A stretch of DNA of 64,000 bases, taken from Epibacterium ulvae (lineage in GTDB: Bacteria; Pseudomonadota; Alphaproteobacteria; Rhodobacterales; Rhodobacteraceae). Made by a program: the position numbers and the translations under genes. Of this stretch, positions 7,719 through 16,978 are shown one piece after another. The DNA lies in the NCBI RefSeq assembly GCF_900102795.1, contig NZ_FMWG01000002.1:1-64000 (forward strand), read 5' to 3'. Position 1 is the first letter of the stretch. Every line of letters starts with the position of its first letter. The notes beneath the pieces were generated by a model, which saw only the letters and a list, made by a program, of their open reading frames with translations, searched no databases and was not told the origin of the DNA.

Positions 7719-8180
7719 TTACAAGGGCAGCGGACGTGCTTCTGCAATGGTTTCCATTGCAAAATAAGACGTCACGCTGTCCAGCTCTACTCCAGCGATT
7801 AGGCGTTGATACACTCGATCGTATCGCGCCATGTCTTCGGTGACGACTTTCAGCTGATAGTCGTAATCACCACCGATGCGGTGAAAATCGACAACTTCTG
7901 GAATGGTCAGGACATGACGGCGGAACTGCATCAGCCAGTCCGCGGAATGATGACGTGTCCGCAGCATGACAAAGACAACAAGATCAAGGCCTAGCTTTTG
8001 GCGGGCAATGCGCGCGGTGCTGCCTTTAAGGATTCCCTTTTCATTCAAGGCCTTCAAACGTCGCCAGCAGGCGTTTTGCGAAAGGCCGACCTGTTCAGCA
8101 AGATCGCGCTGCGACAGGGATGCATCCAGTTGTAAGGCTTTCAAAATTTCACGATCTAAATGATCTACATTTTTGTCCAT
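7719..8180 (-). CDS. Lrp/AsnC-family regulator
   Basis: This 153-aa regulator has an N-terminal helix-turn-helix (LDREILKALQLDASLSQRDL, then VGLSQNACWRRLKALNEKG) and a C-terminal RAM ligand-sensing domain. I chose the ATG at 8180 because the family starts there. The longer open frame upstream would overlap the divergent gene. It faces a class V aminotransferase across a 106-bp AT-rich gap, so it probably controls that gene in response to an amino acid. It is convergent with the PA14 gene, which ends 7 bp away. Confidence 0.9.
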   Translation of the reverse strand: MDKNVDHLDREILKALQLDASLSQRDLAEQVGLSQNACWRRLKALNEKGILKGSTARIARQKLGLDLVVFVMLRTRHHSADWLMQFRRHVLTIPEVVDFHRIGGDYDYQLKVVTEDMARYDRVYQRLIAGVELDSVTSYFAMETIAEARPLPL

Positions 8181-8286
8181 ATAAATATCATATGACACAT
8201 GAATACAAAAAAATATAAAAAAATAGGTGAGATTAGCTGAAGCTGTTTCGTTCATTATTGAGGGGGGCAGTAAGAGGATCACACCT

Positions 8287-9711
8287 ATGGATTTCACAGA
8301 TTTCAAAGCAATATGTGAACAAGATGCGCGGTCAGGCGCTCTGGCGCAGGGGGTGATTGGGGAAGGTACAAAAATTCCTGGGCTTTTTGGGGATGTGCCG
8401 CTCATTTATGCGGATTACGTCGCCTCTGGACGGGCGCTGCGACAAGTGGAAAGCTTTGTGGCTGAACATGTCCTGCCATTTTATGCAAATTCACATACTG
8501 AGGCTTCGTATTGTGGGGGCCGTATGACCCAGATGCGACGTGCTGCCCGCAGCGAAATTGCGCGTATCTGTGGTGCGATGCCAAAAGATAAGGTGATTTT
8601 TGCGGGATCAGGGGCAACGGCGGGGATCAATCGGCTTGTCTCTCTCTTGGGGGTCAACACGGCTCAACGCCCGGTGGTTTTTATCGGGCCTTATGAGCAT
8701 CATTCCAATATTTTGCCATGGCGTGAGAGCAAGGCTAAGGTTGTAGAGATCCCCGAAGCTAAAGAAGGGGGCGTAGATGTAAGCGCGCTCAAGCAGGCGT
8801 TGTGGGATCATCAGGATTGTGATCTTAAGATTGGTAGTTTTTCGGCAGCGTCCAACGTGACTGGTATCCTAACAGATCCAGAAAATGTGTCGAAGATCTT
8901 GCGCGCGCACGATGCGCGGGTGATTTGGGATTATGCGGGCGGTGGGCCTTACCTTCCCATTGATATGGGCGCACATGGCGCTATCCGCAAAGACGCTGTG
9001 GTGGTCTCACCTCATAAATTTCCGGGCGGCCCTGGTGCCTCTGGTGTGTTGATTGTAAACCCTGACATTGTGGCGCGTCACACGCCATCGTTGCCGGGTG
9101 GTGGCACCGTGAAATTTGTTTCTCCCTGGCGACATGATTACAGCGACGATCTGGTAGCGCGCGAAGAAGCCGGAACGCCTAATGTTTTGGGTGATATTCG
9201 TGCCGCGCTTGCGTTTTTGGTCAAAGAAGCTGTGGGGCAAGAGGTGATCGAGACGAGGGAGCATGTATATTATGAAAAAGCACGCGCCGTTTTTCAGGCG
9301 TGTTCTCAGCTTGAGCTGCTTGGGCATCCAACCACCGAGCGCTTGCCCATTCTGTCATTTCGCGTGCATGGGAATTCTGGCCAACCGGTGCACCAGCAGC
9401 TTTTCACCCGCATGTTGAGCGATGTGTACGGGATACAAGCCCGTGGCGGATGTGCCTGCGCTGGCCCTTATGCACATCGACTGCTGGATATTGATGCAAG
9501 ACAATCTGATGCGTTGATCTCAGCCCTGTCCGATGGAAAGGAATTGGAAAAGCCGGGCTGGGTTCGGCTGAACCTGTCGTATATGATGTCTGAAGCCACT
9601 GTTGACTATATCCTGAACAGCGTCGTTGCACTTGCAAAACAGGCCGAAAAACTGGCGGAACACTACGTTGTGGATGCCTCTACAGCACGTTTTCGCGTAG
9701 CTGCAGAGTAG
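8287..9711 (+). CDS. class V aminotransferase / cysteine desulfurase-like enzyme
   Basis: This 474-aa PLP enzyme has the Schiff-base lysine at about Lys244 (SPHKFPGGPG) and the cofactor-binding Asp at about 215 (DYAGGG). A C-terminal RGGCACAGPYAHRLL carries cysteines near 389 and 391, where cysteine desulfurases hold their reactive Cys. The protein is longer than typical SufS or IscS proteins (about 400 residues), and no Fe-S assembly genes are nearby. It may act on a different sulfur or amino substrate. Start 8287 has AGAGGA 8 bases upstream. The divergent Lrp gene is its likely regulator. The substrate is unknown. Confidence 0.8.
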   Translation: MDFTDFKAICEQDARSGALAQGVIGEGTKIPGLFGDVPLIYADYVASGRALRQVESFVAEHVLPFYANSHTEASYCGGRMTQMRRAARSEIARICGAMPKDKVIFAGSGATAGINRLVSLLGVNTAQRPVVFIGPYEHHSNILPWRESKAKVVEIPEAKEGGVDVSALKQALWDHQDCDLKIGSFSAASNVTGILTDPENVSKILRAHDARVIWDYAGGGPYLPIDMGAHGAIRKDAVVVSPHKFPGGPGASGVLIVNPDIVARHTPSLPGGGTVKFVSPWRHDYSDDLVAREEAGTPNVLGDIRAALAFLVKEAVGQEVIETREHVYYEKARAVFQACSQLELLGHPTTERLPILSFRVHGNSGQPVHQQLFTRMLSDVYGIQARGGCACAGPYAHRLLDIDARQSDALISALSDGKELEKPGWVRLNLSYMMSEATVDYILNSVVALAKQAEKLAEHYVVDASTARFRVAAE

Positions 9712-9815
9712 CAGGAGGCAAAAAAACCGAGTGGAGAAGCAGCTTGTCTGATCTTGCGGCTTTTCCATTGTTCGATGCGGCTGTATGACTGGGCTGATTA
9801 AAGGAGCCCGATGCT

Positions 9816-10913
9816 ATGACGCAGATCACACCGCAGCCTGGAATTATGGATATTGCCCTTTATCAGGCGGGGAAATCTCATGTGGCGGGACAGACGCGTG
9901 TGCTCAAACTGAGTGCAAATGAAAACCCGTTTGGCCCCAGTCCAAAGGCGATTGCGGTTGCGCAATCTGCGGCGCCTGATTTGCATCGTTATCCTTCTAC
10001 AGATCATAGCGAATTGCGCGCAGCAATTGGTGAAATTCACAATCTGGACCCTGATCGTATCATCTGCGGTGTCGGCAGTGATGAGGTTTTGCAATTTGTT
10101 GTGCAGTGTTACACAGGCCCTGGAGATGAGGTGATCTACACCGAGCATGGGTTTTCCATGTATCCCATTCTGGCGCGCCAAGCAGGGGCGACGCCCGTTT
10201 GCGTGCCAGAAACGAACCGTGTTGTCGATGTTGATCTGATCCTCAATGCGGTGACGGAACGCACGCGCCTGGTGTTTTTGACCAACCCTGGCAATCCCAC
10301 CGGGACGTTGCTGCCCGCGGATGAGGTGGCGCGCTTGGCCGAGCAGTTGCCGGATCACATCTTGCTGGTTATTGATGGCGCTTATGCAGAGTTCGTGCGG
10401 CCAGAGGCGCGTTTTGATGCGGGTGTTAACCTTGTAGATACACGCGCGAATGTGATCATGACCCGTACCTTTTCAAAGGTTTATGGTCTTGGAGGGTTAC
10501 GGGTCGGCTGGGGCTATGCACCTCGCGCGATTATTGACGTACTGAACCGGGTACGCCAACCTTTCAACCTGTCAAATCTTTCACTTGCGACAGCAGAAGC
10601 GGCGTTGCGTGATCGTGATTATCTCGACATGTGTCGCCGTGAGAACGCAAAATGGCGAGATTGGCTGGCAGGAGAGCTTGCCGCTTTGGGGGTTCCTTCC
10701 GATCAGAGCCACACCAATTTTATTCTTGCACGTTTTGCGGACCAGAACGAGGCCGAAGCCTGCGATGCTCTTTTGCAGACACGCGGGATCATTGTGCGCA
10801 AAGTGGCGGGATACGGTCTCCCAGAGGGGTTGCGGATCACGATTGGTGACGAAGAAGGGTGCCGTGCCCTTGCCGCGGCGATCAGAGCGTTCAAAGAAGG
10901 CGCGCGCGCATGA
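9816..10913 (+). CDS. hisC: histidinol-phosphate aminotransferase
   Basis: This 365-aa fold-type I aminotransferase has the PLP lysine at 221 ([17 protein letters not shown]), NPGNPTG at 157-163 and the early [12 protein letters not shown]. It catalyses the PLP-dependent step to histidinol phosphate and, in many bacteria, aromatic amino acid transamination. It precedes tyrC with an ATGA overlap. This arrangement suggests a combined role in histidine and in tyrosine/phenylalanine synthesis, as in other alphaproteobacteria. Confidence 0.92.
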   Translation: MTQITPQPGIMDIALYQAGKSHVAGQTRVLKLSANENPFGPSPKAIAVAQSAAPDLHRYPSTDHSELRAAIGEIHNLDPDRIICGVGSDEVLQFVVQCYTGPGDEVIYTEHGFSMYPILARQAGATPVCVPETNRVVDVDLILNAVTERTRLVFLTNPGNPTGTLLPADEVARLAEQLPDHILLVIDGAYAEFVRPEARFDAGVNLVDTRANVIMTRTFSKVYGLGGLRVGWGYAPRAIIDVLNRVRQPFNLSNLSLATAEAALRDRDYLDMCRRENAKWRDWLAGELAALGVPSDQSHTNFILARFADQNEAEACDALLQTRGIIVRKVAGYGLPEGLRITIGDEEGCRALAAAIRAFKEGARA

Positions 10914-11830
10914 GCGCCCCAGTATATGATCGTATTGCCCTGATTGGTTTGGGATTGATCGCCTCATCGATGTATTGGGCGATCAAACGCGCAGGCCTCG
11001 CGCAAGAGGTGACTGGGTTTGCCAAGAGCGCAGAAAGCCGTGCGACCGCGCGTCGGATTGGTCTTTGTGATCGTGTCTGTGAGAGCGCTGCTGAAGCTGT
11101 TGAAGGCGCAGATCTCGTGGTGCTGTGCGTGCCCGTTGGTGCTATGGGACGCGTTGCGGCTGAAATCGCGCCGCACTTAAAGGTTGGCGCTACTGTTTCT
11201 GATGTGGGATCTGTCAAGCGCAGCGTTGTTGAACAGGTCGGTCCGCATCTGCCCGAAGGTGTCCATTTCGTCCCGGCCCATCCCATTGCAGGAACTGAAC
11301 ATTCAGGACCAGAATCCGGTTTTGCGACATTGTTTGACAATCGCTGGTGCTTGCTGGTGCCGGTTGAAGGTACAGACCCAGAAGCGGTGCAGTGCTTGCG
11401 CACGCTTTGGGAGGGGATGGGTGCAAAAGTGGATGAGATGACAGCCGATCACCATGATCTTGTTTTGGCTGTTACGTCGCATGCCCCACATTTGATCGCC
11501 TATACGATGGTTGGGGTTGCGGATGATTTGCAACGGGTCACAGATGGCGAGGTGATCAACTACTCGGCTGCAGGATTTCGTGACTTTACGCGGATTGCCG
11601 CATCCGATCCCACCATGTGGCGCGATGTGTTCTTGACCAATAAAGAAGCCACGCTGGAAATTCTGGGCCGTTTCACTGAAGAGCTTTTTGCGCTGCAGCG
11701 TGCAATCCGAACCGGAGATGGTGATCATCTGCATGAGTACTTCACCCGAACACGCGCCATTCGTCGGGGGATTATTGATGCAGGTCAGGACACGGCGGCG
11801 CCGAACTTTGGTCGGGAAACTACGCAATGA
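10910..11830 (+). CDS. tyrC: prephenate/arogenate dehydrogenase
   Basis: This 306-aa protein has an N-terminal Rossmann domain ([20 protein letters not shown]) and a helical C-terminal domain of prephenate dehydrogenases. The family signatures [13 protein letters not shown] and [11 protein letters not shown] are present. It carries out the oxidative decarboxylation leading to tyrosine. The ATG at 10910 overlaps the hisC stop (ATGA). The extensin-like gene downstream overlaps by the same four bases. NAD versus NADP and prephenate versus arogenate preference cannot be read here. Confidence 0.92.
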   Translation: MSAPVYDRIALIGLGLIASSMYWAIKRAGLAQEVTGFAKSAESRATARRIGLCDRVCESAAEAVEGADLVVLCVPVGAMGRVAAEIAPHLKVGATVSDVGSVKRSVVEQVGPHLPEGVHFVPAHPIAGTEHSGPESGFATLFDNRWCLLVPVEGTDPEAVQCLRTLWEGMGAKVDEMTADHHDLVLAVTSHAPHLIAYTMVGVADDLQRVTDGEVINYSAAGFRDFTRIAASDPTMWRDVFLTNKEATLEILGRFTEELFALQRAIRTGDGDHLHEYFTRTRAIRRGIIDAGQDTAAPNFGRETTQ

Positions 11831-12534
11831 AGGGCCTTCGATCTGTTGCACTGATTGCCGGTCTAACCCTGTTGTCGAGTGTGGCTTGGGCCGATCAAGG
11901 CGAGACAACTCACGATACGCGCTCAGCGGCTTTGTCGGTGTCTTCGGCGGCATCGTTTTCAGAGATCAGGCAAAGCGATCTTGTTGAAAAAGTCTTGTTC
12001 AAAAGACGGAAACTGCGGAAAGAGGCGATTTGTGGCGATCTCGACATTCAGGGCGAAGAGGTGGGGGCCGTCGCGGGCAAATTACGCGGATGTGGAGCAC
12101 AAAATGCAGTGCGCGTGCGTTCGGTGGCGGGCGTAACCCTAAGCCAACCTTCAATTATGACATGCGAGACTGCATCAGCCCTATCGCAGTGGGTGCAAAA
12201 GGGGGTGCAACCCGCATTTCGCAAACGCGTGGTCGGTTTACGCGTCGCGGCCCATTATTCTTGTCGGACCCGAAACAATCGGCCCGGAGCTAAGATTTCT
12301 GAGCATGGTCGCGCCAAGGCAATCGATATCTCGGGTTTTGAGTTGAAAAATGGGGATTTGGTGACGGTGCTTCAAGGGTGGAAGGCGCGCGGCACGCGTA
12401 AGCAGCTGCAAAAAGTCTGGAAAGCCGCCTGTGGTCCTTTTGGTACGGTGCTGGGGCCAAAAGCGGATAGGTATCATCAGGATCATTTCCATCTTGATAC
12501 CGCGCGCCATCGTGGCGGGGCATATTGCCGATAA
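11827..12534 (+). CDS. extensin-like C-terminal domain protein, secreted
   Basis: This 235-aa protein has a signal peptide of about 22 residues ending in AWA. The C-terminal extensin-like domain contains YSCRTRNNRPGAKISEHG, AIDISGF and YHQDHFHLD. The His/Asp pattern is similar to that of metal-dependent LAS/D,D-carboxypeptidase-type cell wall peptidases. It is probably a periplasmic enzyme acting on murein. It overlaps tyrC by ATGA, so it is co-transcribed with it without an obvious metabolic link. The cysteine-rich middle region suggests disulfides. Confidence 0.75.
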   Translation: MKGLRSVALIAGLTLLSSVAWADQGETTHDTRSAALSVSSAASFSEIRQSDLVEKVLFKRRKLRKEAICGDLDIQGEEVGAVAGKLRGCGAQNAVRVRSVAGVTLSQPSIMTCETASALSQWVQKGVQPAFRKRVVGLRVAAHYSCRTRNNRPGAKISEHGRAKAIDISGFELKNGDLVTVLQGWKARGTRKQLQKVWKAACGPFGTVLGPKADRYHQDHFHLDTARHRGGAYCR

Positions 12535-12611
12535 GGGGGATCTCCCGCGCCTGAAGGGGGCTTTGCCCCTTTCCAGCCTTGGGCGCAGCATCGCGCAGAT
12601 GCGCGCTGCGG
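12535..12611 (+). repeat. structured 3' repeat element, copy 1
   Basis: Begins directly after the stop codon of the extensin-like gene. It has GGGGGATCTCCCGC, then a hairpin (AAGGGG at 12554-12559 pairing with CCCCTT at 12566-12571), then TTGGGCG. A GC-rich hairpin of GCAGC/GCTGC with inner GCGCA/TGCGC follows. It shares this order with elements at 16886 and 62674. Confidence 0.5.
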
Positions 12612-12730
12612 TTTCGTATCAGGTCATATGATGTCTGCGATGGCAGGCGGAGCGTGAAAGTGAACACCCTCCATGCGTGTTGTTTCACTATGATCATCGG
12701 CTTATAGACAAAAAAAATCAAAGGAAGTGC

Positions 12731-13261
12731 ATGATGACGATGTGGGTGTTTGGCTATGGATCTTTATTGTGGAACCCTGGGTTTCCCGTTGCACGCCGCG
12801 AGGTTGCGACTTTAGACGGCTATGCGCGCTCGTTTTGCATGCGCTCTATTCATCATCGTGGAACCGAAGAGACGCCCGGGCTGGTGCTCGCCTTGGATGC
12901 GGTGGAAGGTGTTCAGTGCAAAGGGCTCGCATTGGCAGTTGAAGCGGGCCACGAGGCGCAGACGCTTGCGGAGTTGCGTGAACGTGAGTTGATTTCATCT
13001 GCCTATCTTGAACGCAACTTGGCGGTCACTTTGGAAAATGGTGAGAGTGTCACTGCCGTAACCTATGTCATCGATCCAGATCATGACCAATATTGTGCGC
13101 TTTCTCTGGAAGAGCAGGCGGGCATCATTGCTACAGCTGTTGGCGGGCGTGGTCCGAACACGGAATATCTATACAATACGGCAAGCCATTTGTCAGAGAT
13201 CGGCTTGGACGATCAAGATCTCGACTGGTTGGCAACACGTGTTCGCGCAATCACCGCATAA
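12731..13261 (+). CDS. chaC: ChaC-type gamma-glutamylcyclotransferase
   Basis: This 176-aa protein opens with VFGYGSLLWNPGF at residues 6-18, the glycine-rich gamma-glutamylcyclotransferase signature. The ELRERELISSAYLERNL segment that follows is where the catalytic acid of ChaC proteins lies. ChaC enzymes release 5-oxoproline from glutathione, yielding Cys-Gly. The start at 12731 is backed by AAAGGAAG. The gene appears monocistronic, between the tyrC operon and the ExbB-like gene. Confidence 0.88.
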   Translation: MMTMWVFGYGSLLWNPGFPVARREVATLDGYARSFCMRSIHHRGTEETPGLVLALDAVEGVQCKGLALAVEAGHEAQTLAELRERELISSAYLERNLAVTLENGESVTAVTYVIDPDHDQYCALSLEEQAGIIATAVGGRGPNTEYLYNTASHLSEIGLDDQDLDWLATRVRAITA

Positions 13262-13337
13262 ACCCTTGGCTCTTTTGATGCATTCCTTATAGGCTGCGGC
13301 GAGAGCACAATCCGATTAGCATCAGGAATTTTATAGT

Positions 13338-14492
13338 ATGGCGCAACATGAGCGTGAGGCGAGGCTGCAGTTTTCGCAACCGGTCCGGCAGATCATCATG
13401 ATGTTGATTGCTTTGGGGCTTGCTGGGTTTGGTGCCTTTGTGGCCTTGCCACGTGTCCTGCCCGTTTTTGAAGCCAATCCTTGGCTGAATGGGTTTATCC
13501 TGATTGTCTTTGTCATTGGGGTGCTGGCGTGTTTTTGGCAGGTTGTGCAGCTCATCGGGTCGGTGCGCTGGATTGAACAATTCGCAAGCGATACGGTGAC
13601 CGAGGGCGATCGCGTACCGTCGATGCTGGCACCCTTGGCATCATTGTTACGTTCACGCGGCGCACGGATGCAGCTGGGGTCTTCTTCGACACGTTCTATT
13701 CTGGATTCGGTTGCACAGCGCATTGATGAAGATCGTGAGATTACGAGATACATCGTTAATTTGTTGATTTTCCTAGGGCTTTTGGGGACGTTTTATGGCC
13801 TTGCAACCACAGTTCCTGCTGTGGTCGATACGATCCGAAGCCTTGCTCCCCAAGAAGGAGAACAAGGTTTATCTGTATTCAATCGGTTGATGACCGGCCT
13901 TGAAGCGCAATTGGGGGGCATGGGTGTCGCGTTTGCTTCGTCACTCCTTGGCCTAGCTGGCTCGTTGATTGTGGGGTTGCTCGAACTTTTTGCTGGGCAT
14001 GGACAAAACCGGTTTTACCGCGAGCTTGAAGAATGGTTGTCTTCGATCACGCGGGTGAGCTTTTCTTCTGGCGATGAAGGTGCAGGAGATGGTGGAGCTG
14101 TTAGTCAAGTGCTGGACACAATGGTCGAGCAGATTGACACGCTGCAGGGCATGTTTGTCGAGACCGAACGCGGACGCGCAGCGATCGATGAGCGCTTGGG
14201 TGATCTGGTGACTGTGATTTCTGAGATGAACGAGCGGCAGGAACGCTCTGAATCGCTAAGCACGTCACTTGAACGCGTGGCGCTTGGGCAAGATGCATTG
14301 GTAGAGATTCTACGTGCTCAAGGCGACGTTGGCATCGATGCCGAAAGCCGGATGCGTTTGCGATCTATTGACGTACAACTGCTCCGTATCCTTGAAGAGC
14401 TTTCGGCAGGTCGTCAGGAAAGCCTTGCGGAAATTCGAAAAGAGCTGGGTATGCTGGTCAAAGCCTTTGGCCATACGCGGACGGGGATATAA
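13338..14492 (+). CDS. MotA/TolQ/ExbB-type proton channel protein
   Basis: This 384-aa membrane protein has four predicted transmembrane segments near residues 17-38, 50-70, 138-160 and 194-219. The last pair carries the TolQ/ExbB signatures (LLGTFYGLATTV and MGVAFASSLLGLAGSL). The C-terminal 160 residues form a cytoplasmic helical tail with coiled-coil character. It is the pentameric channel half of a proton-driven motor. The partner is encoded 6 bp downstream. No flagellar, Tol-Pal or TonB genes are adjacent, so its process is unknown. Confidence 0.85.
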   Translation: MAQHEREARLQFSQPVRQIIMMLIALGLAGFGAFVALPRVLPVFEANPWLNGFILIVFVIGVLACFWQVVQLIGSVRWIEQFASDTVTEGDRVPSMLAPLASLLRSRGARMQLGSSSTRSILDSVAQRIDEDREITRYIVNLLIFLGLLGTFYGLATTVPAVVDTIRSLAPQEGEQGLSVFNRLMTGLEAQLGGMGVAFASSLLGLAGSLIVGLLELFAGHGQNRFYRELEEWLSSITRVSFSSGDEGAGDGGAVSQVLDTMVEQIDTLQGMFVETERGRAAIDERLGDLVTVISEMNERQERSESLSTSLERVALGQDALVEILRAQGDVGIDAESRMRLRSIDVQLLRILEELSAGRQESLAEIRKELGMLVKAFGHTRTGI

Positions 14493-14498
14493 CCGGTC

Positions 14499-16874
14499 AT
14501 GGCACTTTCTCGGCGAACTGGTCAAAGATTTCAAAACTCAATCTGGCCCGGTTTCGTGGATGCGATGACTGGCCTTTTGTTGGTCCTTATGTTCTTGCTG
14601 ACCATCTTTATGGTTGTGCAATTTGTTCTACGTGAGACGATTTCTGGTCAAGAAAGCCAATTGGATGAGCTTGCGAATGAAGTGCAATCTTTGGCTGTTG
14701 CACTGGGTTTGGAAGAACGTGCAAATGCGCAATTGGATGCGCGTTTGGGTGCATTGAATGCGACGCTTAACCAAACAAGCGATGCGTTATCAATAGCGCA
14801 GCAGCAATTGGACGGACAATCGCGAACAATTGCGGCGCTTACTGCAGAACGAGATGATCAGCGGACCGCTTTGGTACAGGCGGAAGGACAGATTAGCGCA
14901 TTTGAAGCGCAGGTTGCCGCCTTGGTTGCAAATCGTGCAGATGCAGAAGCGCAAATCGCAACGCTGATTGGCCAGCGTGAAGAGTTGGAAGCTGCGCAGG
15001 TCGCGCTGCTATCCGAGCAAGACGCCTTGAACCTTGCCTTAGCAACATCACGCGCAGAGTTGAACGCTGAAGTGGAAGCTGCGCGATTAGCTGCAGCACA
15101 GCGCGAAGCTATGGAAGCATTGATTGCTGATCTTGAACAATCTGGAACGGCGCAGGAGACGCAGATTTCAGAACTGCAAGAGGCTATCAGTGAAAGTGAA
15201 GCCCAACGACTGACCGCGATCGCAGCGGCGGAAACTTTGCGCGAGCGCCTACAAGACGCCGATGCGGAGCTGACCGCGATGACGCTTGCGCTGGAAGCAC
15301 AACGTGCAGAGGCAGAAGATACTTTGACTCTTCTTGCCGCCGCGGAAGTCGCAAAGACGCAACTGGATGAAAGACTGTCACGGCTGCTGGATGAGTTAAA
15401 TGCAGCTGAAGGTCAGGTGCAGGAACGGGACGAACTGGCCGAGAGATTAACGCGTGTGCTCTCTCAGATGGAGGTGACACGGGTTGAGGCGGATGCAAAG
15501 GTGAATGCGCTGACTGTAGAACTGGATCAGTTGCAGAGTGAAATGGTCGCGGAGCAGCTTCGCGCAGCGACCGAGGTCGCCAGTTCCCGCGCAGAGGTTG
15601 TTGAATTGACCGCGTTGTTGGAAGAAGAACGCGCACGAGAGCAAGCGCAAAACCTTGAAAGTCGAGAAGAATTTGAAGCTGCCCTTATGGAATTGGCAAA
15701 AAAACATGCCACAGAGCGCGCAGCTCTGGAAGATCAATTGGCGCAAGCAGCAGATGAAATAACACAGCGCGCGGCTGTTTTCGCGACCCAAATTCGTGCA
15801 CTGGAAGGCGAATTGGCTGAGCAGAATGCGCGCGCCAAGGCAGAGCTTCAACAGGTCCAAGCAGATCTAGACATCGCCCGCGGAACGGCGACCTCTACGG
15901 CAGAAGAACGTGCAGCCGTTGAGGCCCGCTTGCTGCAGGCTCTGGACGATTTGGAGCGCGCAAATGCAGATGCAACCGATCAGGATGTGTTGCAAAGCCG
16001 CTTGATCTCTGCGCTTGAAAAGCTGAGCACAGCTGAAGACGTTGCGTCGGAGCAACAAACACTGGCAGATCAACGTGCTGCTTTGCTGGCGCAAGCTGAA
16101 GTCGCCCTTAGTCAAGAGCAATCAGTTTCAGCAGAAGCGCAACGCCAGACTGCGTTGCTGAATCAACAGGTATCTGCCCTGCGAGAGCAATTGGGGTCTT
16201 TGCAGTCGGTTTTGGATGAGTATTCAGAACGTGATGCAGCACAGGCTGTGCAGTTGCAGAATTTGGGACAGGATCTGAATGCCGCACTTGCACGGGCTGC
16301 TTCCGAAGAGCGTAGACGCCGCCTATTGGAGGAAGCAGAACGTCAACGTCTTGAAGCGGAGGCAGAGGCTTTGGCTGCGCGCGTCGCTGCTGCTGAGAGT
16401 GAAACGCAAGACCTTGCACGATATCGTTCAGAGTTTTTCGGACTGTTGCGCGATGTTCTGGGATCACAAGATGGAGTGCGTATTCAGGGCGACCGGTTTG
16501 TTTTTGCCTCAGAAGTCTTGTTTGCGCCAGGCAGTGCGGATCTCTCCGTTGAAGGGCGAGAAGAGATTGCTAAGGTCGCGCAGATCTTGCAAAGCGTAGC
16601 TGCAGCCATTCCGCCTGATTTGAATTGGATTATTCGCGTTGATGGTCATACTGATGATATACCCTTGCTGGGTCATCCAAAGTTTGCAGACAATTGGGAA
16701 CTAAGTCAGGGGCGTGCACTGTCGGTCGTACGCTATATGGTTGATGCATTGGCGATCCCACCGGGCCGATTGGCAGCCAATGGATTTGGCGAATTTCAAC
16801 CTCTGAACCGTTCTGATAGCGGAGTTGCCCGCGCGCAGAACCGTCGTATCGAACTAAAATTTACGGAAAGATAG
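14499..16874 (+). CDS. MotB/OmpA-type stator partner with giant coiled coil
   Basis: This 791-aa protein has one N-terminal transmembrane helix at about residues 24-45. It is preceded by Asp21 (WPGFVDAMTGLLLVLMF), the position of the proton-carrying Asp in MotB/ExbD proteins. Residues 50 to about 645 are an almost unbroken Ala/Glu/Gln/Leu-rich coiled coil. An OmpA-like peptidoglycan-binding domain follows (LFAPGSADLS, VDGHTDD, NWELSQGRA, NRRIELKF). With the upstream channel it should couple proton flow to force on the cell wall. The coiled coil is periplasmic and far longer than in MotB (whole protein about 300 aa). Confidence 0.85.
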   Translation: MALSRRTGQRFQNSIWPGFVDAMTGLLLVLMFLLTIFMVVQFVLRETISGQESQLDELANEVQSLAVALGLEERANAQLDARLGALNATLNQTSDALSIAQQQLDGQSRTIAALTAERDDQRTALVQAEGQISAFEAQVAALVANRADAEAQIATLIGQREELEAAQVALLSEQDALNLALATSRAELNAEVEAARLAAAQREAMEALIADLEQSGTAQETQISELQEAISESEAQRLTAIAAAETLRERLQDADAELTAMTLALEAQRAEAEDTLTLLAAAEVAKTQLDERLSRLLDELNAAEGQVQERDELAERLTRVLSQMEVTRVEADAKVNALTVELDQLQSEMVAEQLRAATEVASSRAEVVELTALLEEERAREQAQNLESREEFEAALMELAKKHATERAALEDQLAQAADEITQRAAVFATQIRALEGELAEQNARAKAELQQVQADLDIARGTATSTAEERAAVEARLLQALDDLERANADATDQDVLQSRLISALEKLSTAEDVASEQQTLADQRAALLAQAEVALSQEQSVSAEAQRQTALLNQQVSALREQLGSLQSVLDEYSERDAAQAVQLQNLGQDLNAALARAASEERRRRLLEEAERQRLEAEAEALAARVAAAESETQDLARYRSEFFGLLRDVLGSQDGVRIQGDRFVFASEVLFAPGSADLSVEGREEIAKVAQILQSVAAAIPPDLNWIIRVDGHTDDIPLLGHPKFADNWELSQGRALSVVRYMVDALAIPPGRLAANGFGEFQPLNRSDSGVARAQNRRIELKFTER

Positions 16875-16885
16875 GCAGAGAGGGG

Positions 16886-16970
16886 AGGGGGCTCTCCCGC
16901 CCGTTGCAGACTTGACGGTCTGCACCCGTTGGGCGTGGCCGCGGTGCGGGTCATGCCCACACCGCGGCAG
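16886..16970 (+). repeat. structured 3' repeat element, copy 2
   Basis: Starts 12 bases after the coiled-coil gene stop with a GGGGGCTCTCCCGCC core. Then comes the hairpin GCAGAC-TTGACG-GTCTGC and the shared CGTTGGGCGTGGC. A long hairpin follows with CCGCGGTG (16939-16946) pairing to CACCGCGG (16960-16967), then GCGGCAG. It lies between convergent genes and may act as a bidirectional 3' end signal. Confidence 0.55.
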
Positions 16971-16978
16971 TGGTGTGC

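Noticed and set aside
11303-11953. Long minus-strand frame antisense to tyrC
   Set aside because: It is a shadow of a well-supported coding gene. It has no domain and no upstream signal.
13338-16874. Possible Zorya anti-phage system (channel plus OmpA-like protein)
   Set aside because: No ZorC/ZorD or ZorE genes are nearby. The long coiled coil is on the OmpA-type partner, not the channel. The pair sits among ordinary core genes.
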